DNA from: Petrosia ficiformis | Lineage: Eukaryota > Porifera > Demospongiae > Haplosclerida > Petrosiidae | Direction of reading: 5' to 3' | DNA length: 64,000 bases | NCBI GenBank assembly: GCA_947044365.1 | Contig: OX345636.1 | Coordinates: forward strand, 6,592,001 to 6,656,000 | Shown here: positions 36,101 to 48,100 of the stretch, one piece after another | How positions within the stretch are numbered: the first letter of the stretch is position 1 | Layout: every line of letters begins with the position of its first letter | Made by a program: the position numbers and the translations under genes | Notes under the pieces: model-generated | Seen by the model: the letters and a program-made list of their open reading frames with translations, nothing else | Told to the model about the DNA's origin: nothing | Databases searched by the model: none

Positions 36101-39100
36101 TAATCGTCTCCACATGTCTATTGTCCTCTCTCCAGTTGAGGAGTTTAATTGCAACATCAATTTTGAAAGGCCAATCTAAACTGAGATCATCCTCTCCTTT
36201 TGTTAGGAACACACCTGCAGATATGTGTGTACCTTTTGCACTATCAGATCCATCAGGATCAACAACTAATTGTAAGCGATATCCACATTTTGATGTGTAA
36301 AATGCAGGGCTCCACCATCTGCTACTAATGTTTTTGTATTCATGGAAATTGGACATGGTTAGTAGACACTGAGCAATGAGTTGAGAGGATTCACTGATAG
36401 GAGAATTATACCAGCTTGGTGTGTCAACAGTTTCACCTGTATATATAAATATAGAAAATAATTATTAACTGATAATCATTATCTACATTTAATATGAATC
36501 AAGTATACAGTACAACAGTGGATGTCATGCATATTGATAGAATAATAATTATTCTTATATCAGTTGTAATTGTTATCCTGTTGAATATTTGAGAATACAA
36601 TAGTATCTTTCACTTCACATAAACTTTGTTATCCAGAAAGCCTAAACAACATGGGGAAGGTAAGGAGTTTCATTTGACACTAAATTCTTCAGAAGTGGAC
36701 TTTCAAACATTGTGTGGTAGAAGAATATCTCTTTACACTTTATAATACACTTATGGATCGCTATCAGGTATTCATGTGAGAAGTAAACATTCAATGATCA
36801 GAAGTCTTGTTTTGCTCAATTTTTGATAACATTGCTATGTGCTACCAAATTATAAATAGCAGTGTATAATAATTATGTAAATTGTTTATAATTATATTGT
36901 GCATGTATAAACACAGATCTATATCAGTCTAATTATGTGTTGTATATTTTCCACTATCATAAATACTGTAATGATCAACAATTCTGTACTGCATTTGTCA
37001 CTGAACATGATGACAAATAGATAGCCGAAATATATGTGAGTGTTACAAAAATCAACTTAACTACCTACTTGTCAAATCAGTAACAAAAATAAATATTGTT
37101 TTATATCTACACTGGAGTGGTACATGGGAAAATAATAATGAATTCTTGTTTTAGCTACAGTTTAAGCAAACCAGTTTAATGACACTTTCTATTATATAAG
37201 TTATACCAGATTATCTTTAGACACCAACAACTAATTATAGCAGCCTAATAATTACATTAATAAAATTAATAGTTCAATGATTGTTTAGTCAGTCTAGAGG
37301 GGCAAGAGGTCAGATACTAATGTAACAATAACATTAAATAGTTTTGGAGTGTCCCAGAATATAAACCTCTGACATAATTATAAGTACTTTATCTAAATTG
37401 AACTTGTTATAATGGTTTACAAACTGTTCTATAATAATTTATATTACCTGTTAACATAGTAACTTTAGAAACTTTAAAATACAGTGTATTGTCACAAAGA
37501 TAATGTGTGCTCTTATCAATGTTGTGGTGTAGATTACTGTGAGCAATGAATCGTTGATAGTACATCCCTCCAGCTGCTCTGTCTCCAATAGACACTCGGT
37601 CTAAACAAAAGGATGGTGCCATATTGTGACTGAAGATTCTTTCGACATGATTTCGATCCTCCTTGGAGTTGAGAAGCTGCAAGTTAATGAAACCTTCGAA
37701 AGGCCATTTCAACTTGTCGTCATTCTGACTTTTCATAAGATACACAGAGGCAGATATATGTGTACCTTTAGCACTACTATGACCAACAGCATCAATTCTT
37801 AATTGTGCTTTGTATCCATTGGGTGCTGTATAAAAAGGAGGGCTGAACCAGGAATCATCATTGGTTTTGTGTTGTGAGAAGTTATTCATTGCTATTATAC
37901 ACGGTGGATGTGCAATTGTCATATAATCTATAACATAAAAAGTAAATATTCTATAACAATTATTATACTTCATAAAATCATCTAATTCAAGTTAACTTTA
38001 TACTATGAAATGGAGCTGCATTAAAAAATTATACATAGTTTTATGTAATCATGGACTAGCAGATTATATTATATCTTCATTATAATTATACCTGTATCAG
38101 CTACACTTGTCACATTGACTTGTGATTTTTGGTTCTTCAGTGCTTGTAACTTCTGATTTCCTGTACGTGTTCAATGAAAATAATAAAATTGATAATTTCC
38201 AAATGTACAATCTTTCATAATTTTATTCTCTTCTTAAAAACACTATATACTACAATAGTAACTGTGACTAAAGTCTTATTGCTTATTACAATCTAAACAC
38301 ATAAGTATCACCTGATTCAATTTCTATAGTTTTCATTTTGGAGATCTTCTTCTCAAGTTCCAATTTTTTACTCAGTTCTTTTTTTTCTGATGTTATTTTG
38401 TTGATTTGATCCTTATGTACTATAAAATGTTGTGAGTTATTATGTAATTCAAATATGAAACATAATTATACCTTTCAGCTCTTCAGTGAGTTTGGTAATA
38501 GGTTCCAAAGATTTTGGACTCTTAGCTACATTTGTATAATTATAATAAGTGAAACGAATAATAGTTATCATTCAGTTCATAAATTCTTTATGCTTTGAAT
38601 CATAATAATTACCAAAATTCTTACCTCCAGTATTACTGATCTTGCGTGTTCCCCTTTCTTGTACAAATCTACTCTCAGAACTACTAATCCCTCCATGATC
38701 ATCTGATATTATACCTACATTTGGTGAATACATTTCAATGGATAATTCCTAGTACATTAAATGAACTATAACAACATTACAGTATTTTCTTGTAGAAATA
38801 TTTTATGATTATACTTGCATTACGAGGGATTACTGTAATCATTATTGCTGGTGAAAATTACATTTATAGAGGCTTCCAAATGTAACATTACATTTTCATA
38901 TATCTACAATACATTATAGTAAGTAGTTGATTGCAATCCCAAAGCTGATATTTTAGTACAAAAAATTGGACAAATTTCTGTCATGTGGGAAATGCTACAA
39001 TTACTATTACTATTGTGATCAAATTGTGTAGTTTATCAAATGCAGGACGAGTGTATATTCCATTATAAACTATAACAATACTAACTTACTTGTAGTCACG

Positions 39101-42100
39101 AGCCTACCATAACTTCCATAGCAATATTTTTATGCCCTTTTGTAAATACTAACCTGGCAAAGTTTGCTCAGGAATTTTCTTTGGTACATCCAAACTTTTA
39201 TGTGACTCATGTTTTTGAGCTGTTGTTTGGCCATTTTCATGTCATAAGGAATGAGCAGGTCAGTAATTATAATTAGCATGGCAATAAAACAACAAAACTT
39301 ACCTTTCAACTCTTCGGTGAGTTTGGTAATAGATTCTATTGGTTTTTGACTCTTAGCTGTATATGTGTAATAAATAATAGTATTAAATTCACTATTGTTT
39401 GTAATTAGTAGTTTCAAAGTCACCCTAGTGTAAATATAAAATGAATTCCTGTGGGGCTTTTGGAGCAGGAAATTTCATGGTAAATAAGTGGAAAGTTTAT
39501 TTTCAAGTTGATTTACAAGTTGTTTATAGCTGGAGATATTGTTATTACTATATACTCCTCGAGGGTGTACCAGACTCAAGCTTTATCTCTATCAGTCTTA
39601 GCAGAAGTCTCAAACTAGGTAATAATAATGCTTTTAGTAATCTGTACATGTGACTATATAATTGGGCCATGTTCCTTTCGAATAATAACCAAAATATTTA
39701 TAATGCATTTATCACTGGTGTGTTGCAAGTGAAATCTAAAAACATGGCCATCTGTGTTTTCTCATAATTACATTTCTACACTAATTATTGCTAATTATGG
39801 AATGCATGTAAATACTTATTCAAAGAAATTGCATTTGAAGCTGAATTAGTTATTCTAAACATGGATGTTTTTTCAGTATCTTTTAAGATGTATGATTTTA
39901 TTTATATGTCTGTGTGTCAATTAATGAGCTCTGATATCAATGATAAAGAAATTACCTTCCTGTTGCTCAGTGGTTCTGGTCACAGTTTCTATTTTTGGAC
40001 TATCAACTAAAATAAAATAAAAATATTATTACAGTCCTCATAAAGTATAAAGCAGAATGCCAAATAAGAGGACTACACAATTACTAGCATGTATGTCTTA
40101 TGGTTGTAATGTTGGCCTTTTTAAATAAATAATTTCTAATGTGTGAAGCAGGTTTGAGAAAATATTGAATTAGCAAATAATAAAAATTATGGTTGTACTA
40201 ACAAGAATAGTTGTGTTGGAAATTTCAGTCCAAATCAACCATAAATAATTATAATTTCACAGTTTTATATTTTGTCACATAATAACCTGATTGAAGTTGC
40301 ATGGATTTTGATTTTGACATTTTTTTCTCAACTTCTAATTTCCTCTCCAACTTATGTTTTTCTGCTATTAGCATGTTATTTTCTTCTTTGTAAACTATTA
40401 TGAAAAATCAATTGAGTTAGTATGTAAATAACTCAACAAAACTTACTATTTAGCTGTTCAGTGAGTTGATTGATCAATTCTGTTGCCGTTTTGCTGGCAG
40501 CTGTAGTGAATAGTATTTAAATACAATATTTGTGCAATATAATTATATTATCAATGATCTTATCAAAATACTCACACAAGTCACCTCCAGTGGTTGTGAT
40601 TCCCTCCTCTATCTTTGTCACAGTTAGTTCACGAGACATTAGTCTACTAATAGAGGCATTGTTTTCTTCATGAACATCCAATACTACATCTATAATATGT
40701 TAATGATGGTCAATCATAAAATTTATAGTCCAGTCAAACACATAGTTCTTATACCATTGTCTTCATGCTGTTCATCACAAGTAATGTCAACTGCTGTGTT
40801 TTCCTTTAATGTGTGTTCCATATCTAGTGTCGAGTCTTCTTCAATTGATGTCTGCATGTACATGAATGATAAAATCAATACACTCATCTAACAATGCTTT
40901 TTATACGTAATGTGCTTTTAGTCAACTATTAGTTTCATAAAATTAGATAATTATGCTATGAAATTAGTAAGGCCTACTCTTGTATTTACGCTAACTTGTG
41001 ATTTAGCATGGGCAACTTCATTTATGCTATGCCAGGCCTAATCTTGTATTTATCCTACTTGGCAGCTCTTAGTAAATAAACTTACAATCTTTGCTGTGTA
41101 TTCTAGGACTACACAATATCCGATTGATAGACTCATAACACCTTCTTCAGTCAAGATGGAAAGATTTCGCTGTGCCTTCAGGATTAGTAGGCTTGTGATA
41201 GTGTGAGATGAATAACAAGTCAGGATGATGGAATTTCCTGTTTTCATATCAACTACTGTGACTTCATCAGCTAACTCTTCAAAAGCTTTGCACAGCAGGC
41301 CTCTTATATCACTGAGTCTGTATTCGTCTACTTTCCAGTCTAAAGTAAATTTCACTGTTTCACATTTGAGAGGTTCTGTAGATGTGGACTGGATGAAATG
41401 TTTACCAATGCATGGACTAAGACGAATATGTTTGCAGAATTTAGATAAGGCATCATTGTAACTGGTAATGCAATCTTGTGCCTCTTTGATCTGAAAGTGT
41501 TTTGCAATTGCCTCCATGCAGGAAAGATTAAGTAGTGAACACTTGTCTTCAATAACCTCCAAAACTTCATTGACAGACGTACACTGCTTTAACCTTGGTT
41601 TCAATGCACGATATGCCCACCCGAGAATTGCTATTAATTTTTCAATGGGAGGATTTTTTGCCGAGATGAACGACTTAACATTTTCCATTGTAATGCCAAA
41701 TTTTATAATCATTGCATCAAATTTGGCTTCTTCAGTTAGGGGAATTGTAACTTCTGTAACTGAATTAGATGTTTGCAAAGAAGAATCTGCAGTTGAGAAA
41801 AGAAATGTACATTAAGATTGATAGACATACTTAACATGCACACAATTAATTCACATGCAAAGTTTATGCATAATCTTGTAATTTTACTAAATGACTGCTA
41901 ATACATTCATCTTCTGGTGCAGTTGGTTTTGGGTTTACAGAACTGTCATTAACTTTGCCAGTCGGTTTATAGATGAAGATGCCATAGACAGTACTTCTTA
42001 AGTACATTTCATTCTTGCATTTCTAATTATTTTTTTTTGTCACAGAAGCATACACTGTTTCTATGCAACTGCTACCATAAGATTCCATACAATGATGCCT

Positions 42101-45100
42101 TATCAGAAATAACATATTCTATGCGTAAAGAATGTAGCAAGGTAAGTTTGTACGACTTCCCTCGTTTAGCTAATAAATTCTTGTTTGTATAAGCACACTT
42201 TGATTATTTAATAATCAAAGTGTGCTTATAAAAACAAGAATTTTCACCTGCAGTCTCAAACAAAAGAGTTTAGGTGTCATCTAACCCCTTTCCCTGTTGT
42301 TGTGTATTCACATTCCCCACTTGTCTAATTTGTCCTCACTTGTATTAATCTTCTTTTCTTTGGGATCCCATTCATTTCTCTCACATCTCTTCTAAAATTT
42401 GACTTTTAAATGTTTAAAATTAGCAGTAAAGATAGCTCAGAGTTATGAACAAACTGATTTTTCTAGAACTAGATTCAAGACAATCCCTACATTGTTTCTC
42501 AACCTGGTTCCTGTAGGTTTGATGAGAGGACATCTCAATAGTATTCAGAATTGCCTGGGTTTATCTAATAGTGATATATTCAGATTATGATCAACCTCAT
42601 AGTAAACTTCAACTTCCTACTCTCAATCAGTGCCAGAATGATTACATTGATTGGAGTATACTTTTAACCTACTGCAAACTCTCCAGAGTGGAATTTCAAG
42701 CCAAAATTACAACTTTAAAGGTAAACCCAAAAGAATAAAAGCAACCAAAGAACCAGTAGTAAAATTAATATCATATCACAAAATCTTTCCTATTATTTAA
42801 TTATTAATGGTGGATGTGGCCTCACTGACGTCTCTTGCCAGTCTAACCACTTTTTTTGTCTTAACCATCATAATTCTATTTATAATTATAAACTTGAAAC
42901 GTAAATGCTTAATAGCTTTTAATATTAAAGTAGATGTACACCTGACTATATTTCCGCTGCACTTAGAATTCCAGATTGATTGATTAGATTGGGCCTGTGG
43001 CCAACCAGTGTCGCCCTTACATAATGCTATTTCCCCATTAAAACTGAGAAGAAATAACAAAGATCAATGGGTATACAACAAACAATTATATGATATTATA
43101 TTATATTCAATCTAGGCATCAAGACTCCACATGCACACAAATACACTCAACATGTAGCAACTGACTAGCTAGACAAATGCCAAGGAAATAGTTATTGAAA
43201 AATTGCCATTATAGTTATATAGAAGTTATCCCTAGACCTTCAGTGAAAGTGTTGTTTTATTATGTTCCAGATATCAAAAGAATGGTTAATTAGCAGACAC
43301 CAGGTTTTAGCTGGCCTAAAGGTATTAATAGATAAGCCAAAATGGAAGGCAAAGTTAGATTTGGATGCATATCACGATTGCTATCAATGCCAGTTTTGTG
43401 TAGTGGAGCTGGGGAAATGCTGTGATGACTCAATTGGAGTATAAATATGCTATTAAATATTTGATAAAGATACAATGTTTGTGATTTTGATTATTTTATA
43501 CTATAGTCTGTTATCATTACAGGGATAATAATTATGTTCTTATACGCATGCGTGATTGACATGTGTTAATATTGAATTGCCATTTCAAATATTAGTCTTT
43601 TGTTGTATCATTCTGTATATATAACAATTAATCCCATCAATCTTACATGGCGTCAGATGGCAGCAGATGAATGGCCTCAACAGAATAGATGCTACAAACA
43701 ATTTTGAAAGATGCTTCAGGTTTATTCATTGAGAGCAATGACAGACAGATGAAAAAAAGGTATGTATAATAGAGTTAGTAGATTTGGATGAATTCTTTAA
43801 ATCCATCGTAATATTATATTCGAAAGAGCTTGTTCAATCGTTATATAGCCAACTACAGGATACACCATTGGAACATGATACTGCTATAATGTATAACCTA
43901 GCTGAGACTTGTAAATTCCAGGGGATGAATGAAGAGATAATTCAAGATAGGTTCGTTGTTGGTGTTCAAGTCCCGACTTTATCCGAATGTCGCAAATGGA
44001 TCGATTACTTGACATAGAAAAATCAATCCAAGTGAGATAGCAAACAGTACTATAGCCTTGAAAATGAAACCACACCGCAGGTCTGGGAAGCCATTTAAAC
44101 ATGATTTCCTAAAATAAATAGCAGAACATGTTAGAAGTTTGGAAAGGATTGTTGAAACAAGCGACTGCTCAGCCAAAGAGCTTCTTGCTGCAAATGCCAA
44201 AAACAAGGACTTTTTAGCTCTCAGTGCTTTGCTTGAGGAATGTTCTTGAATCAGCATTCTTAGAACAAGTACAATCAACTAATAGAGCTCCTAGTTATTT
44301 GCCCAAAGGTAAAAAGAACCCCTTTAATTAAACTCATTACATGAGGGAAAGTTATTGCTATCCCTCCAGACATGTACGTTGCCCATTAATACTGCAGAAA
44401 AAGGTAAAAACAGAGAGCACTACTGAATGCAAGCCAATTCATATCCATCAAACAGAAAATAGTAAACCCCACAATGTTAGCCATATGCCATCCTACATCT
44501 GAGACCTCTGCTGATGCCTCCTCCCATGATCTACGTGGTGTTATCCTTCAACTATCATCCACTAACAAATGGAGACCTGAAGCATATGCCTCATGACAAT
44601 GACAGACATAGAAAAGAAATATGCCTAAATCGAAAAGGGGCAACTACATTGGTTTCAGAGAGGTTTTCTGAGTATGGGATAGGAAGGCATGTTTTCATTT
44701 GAGAAAAACCACAAACTTCTATAGTGCCAACTTGACTATACAATCAACCATGAACCTGGTAGATATTTTAATATGGCAGGATGCACTGTCTTGAGCACTT
44801 TTGAAGTTGATTGATGACCATATTGAAGATATTGAAATATTTGTGACTAGTTGTGGTCAGTGACGTAACAGTTACTAAAAAATACAGATACAGATTTTCT
44901 TGACAAGTGGATCCCACTTGCATGTACTACAGTTATACAATTCACAATTGCCAGGCACAAACAGGATTAAAGATGAGCTGATACAATATTAGAAGATGAG
45001 GAATGCTGAAAATGTGTAATGACTTATTATTGTATAATAGTCGTATTGTTGTGTCTAAACCATTACAGCAGTATACTATTTAGTAAATATATCATGGAAA

Positions 45101-48100
45101 TCAAGGAATCCAATGGTGCCAAGAGGGTGCTCAATGCTGTGTCTGGTGGCTAGGGATTTCATTACACAAACAAGAAGAGATCCAGAGATGTTTGACATGC
45201 TCCAAGAAAATTGTCACAAGAAAGTAACCATGCAATGATCACCTGGCAACTGCCTGACATCCATGGCAGAAAATTGGAATTGATCACTTCAGAACAAAGT
45301 GATCATGAGTCACACATCTCCTTATTGTTCTCATTTTCCTGAAGTCATTAGGTTCACAACCGTCATGGATTACTAGATAGGGTATTCTTGAACAGGTAAT
45401 TAGTGTCCTTACAGGCACATAATTCCTTTTAGCCGAGGGTCCACATTGGAAATTGTAGTCTTTTAGGTTGATTTGCGGAAATTACCACCATGTGGATTCT
45501 GATGGTACTTTAAGGCAGGGGTATAATAGAACTTTGGTTTCCCAAACAAATTTTGAAAGACTAGGTCTTCCATACACCTATGTGTATGTGTATATAGTTA
45601 GTCATTCCCACCAAAAAGATTCCAGATTGATAGGAACCCCTTTTTTGTAAGAAGACGGTGTGTGTAGTGGTTGGAGCTTAGGCCTCTTGATGACAAGATC
45701 AGTGGTTCTAGTTATGCCCTCAGCATTCTCTTTCTTAATTGGATGGAGAGTGTTCGTCTTTCTGTGGGCTTCATCAGTTTATAAACACCTTTAGGATGGT
45801 TAATCTTACATAACTTCACTTCTATTAAAAGTTTCATATAGTAGACTTTGTTCTCAAGCCTGATTGACCATGCTTTGAAAACTTTAGAGAGAGAAGAGTG
45901 AGCAATGACAAAAGATCAAGACACATGAATATGATATTGAATTACCACTCCTTCAGGAGATATACGCAGAAACTATCATGTTCTCAACATCAACCAAAAT
46001 CATCAACCTTGAGAGCTGAAAGAAACACCTCCACCAAGAAGTCCTATCATGACCAGTTGACAATCTAGAACTGCCTAGTTGTCTCACATATGGAAGGGAT
46101 ATGTGTAGTATGACAGTATGTCGTATTTTGTACCGTTGTATTGTTATCATGTATTCTATTTTGCTTGACATGTGTTAATATTGAGTAGCCTTTTTATATA
46201 TTGCTGTCTTATAACTAATAATCTAGCAATGGCCCACCTCAGAAATGTATGTTTCTGGATGGTTGGTTACATGCAGAGACTACATTTTGAGAGGTGTCAA
46301 TTTTTGGGGCCTTAGAGGTACATTTATATAGATGAAGCAAGACAGTGGGATCCAGTGTGCACTCTTATTGCCAGAATGAAATGATGTTTGGTTTGTGTTT
46401 GCATGAATATGATTGATTCTACATTGAGAAAAATCAGTAATTCCCATTCCTATTTGAGACAGAACCCTAGGGAGTAATTTATGGATATTTTTCAAACAGA
46501 GATCTGTGTTGAAAGTATGAAAAATGATTAGTGGATTGTGTTTGCTGAGTCCAGTGTGCTATATATATAATAAATTATAGTAACAGACGCTGCGTACAGG
46601 CAAAAGAACAAATACCTATCTAGTAACTATAACATTCTGGAATGATCAGATACTTACACTCACTTTCGAATGGTGTATTGGCAGAAGAGATCAGGTGATT
46701 GAAGTTCATCACAGCATGTAGATGTATTTACAGTTATATGTATCATTGTCTATTTACTCAGCTTTATGCCCTCAACAATTCAACTTATGCTTCAAGTGAT
46801 TAAGAAAAGTGTAAGCTCAATACAAAGAATGAGGAAATGCAAATTTAATCAACTCCCTGGGAGATGAAGCTGACGATATTTTACCTTCATTCAGCTTATC
46901 AAGCAAAATATGATGAAGTTCAAGATAAATTGGAAGCTGATTTTGTCAAAAAGTGAACTGGTATATTTGAAATAATCGGAGGCAGGAATCTAGAGAATCA
47001 GTATACACTTTTATCACAACACCATAATATTATTATATACACTTTTATCACAACACCATGAATATTGTAGTCTCACAGAGCATTGTGGACTTTGTGATGG
47101 TGGGTTACATTACCAAATGATTTGCAGAGAGAATTGTTGCTGGAATCTGCAATGCCATGCTGTCCGAGAAGTTACAAGGCGATGCAGAAGTGATTATTTA
47201 CAAGGCAGAAACAGTCAGCAGTAAGCTCTTTTGAAAGGAAATGAAGGACCAGTCCCATTAGAAACCGTTCGTAAAGGAATGGATAATCTCAAAGGCAGAC
47301 CAAGTGATCGTATTACACATGAAATTCAGTACTGTCCAGCAAAGAATATACTGTTGCTGGCGATGTCACAAACATGGACACTACACAAATATGTTTAGAT
47401 CTGGCAAGATAGGAAACATTCCATAAGTTGTTGATGATTATATATATGACAACGTCTTCTTAGGAAAAAAAACCCAAAAGATCAAGCAAACGCTAAAAGT
47501 CAGTGATACACCAGTTGGCTTTTCACATAGATACAGATGCAGAAATGACTCTTGTTTGATAGTCTACCCACAAGTCTATTGGCAGTCCTCCCCTGTTACC
47601 TGCTAAGAGGAATCTGAAGGGCCTTGGCAATAACAGCCTCTCTTTGAAGGCGTAGATTTGAGGTAAAATTTCCAAGACTTGAAGTTCGGGTGTAACGGGA
47701 CATCTACGTAGTGAAGCAGTTCCAAGAGCTTGCTTGGTCAACTAGCAAAGGACTAGGACAGCTAGAGGGAGAGTATACAATAAAATTGGAAGATGGTGTC
47801 CAACCATCTGCTCTTTCAACTCCTTGTTGTGTTACAATTCTTTTAATAAAGGCAGGGAAAAAAGAGCTAGAACGCATGCAGGAATTTGGAGTAATTGTCC
47901 TGGTGACAGAACTGACAGACTGTTGCTCAGGCATGTCTGCTGTGCCCAAAGAGTAATAAAGTTGGTATATGTGTGGATCTGACCCAGCCTAATGGAAGTG
48001 TGAAGAGAGAAAGATATCCCTCAACAGGTGTGGAACATGTTTATTACTCCTTATGGCCATTTTTGTTTGCATCCACTACGTTTTGTTATTAAGTCTGCAC

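Noticed and set aside
39130..39423. 97-codon minus-strand frame as one exon
   Set aside because: It runs across two better-supported small exons and their intron in another frame, and consensus splice sites interrupt it.
43262..43444. 60-codon frame with CYQCQFC
   Set aside because: The Cys pattern is suggestive of a zinc site, but the frame is isolated at the edge of retroelement debris without partner motifs.
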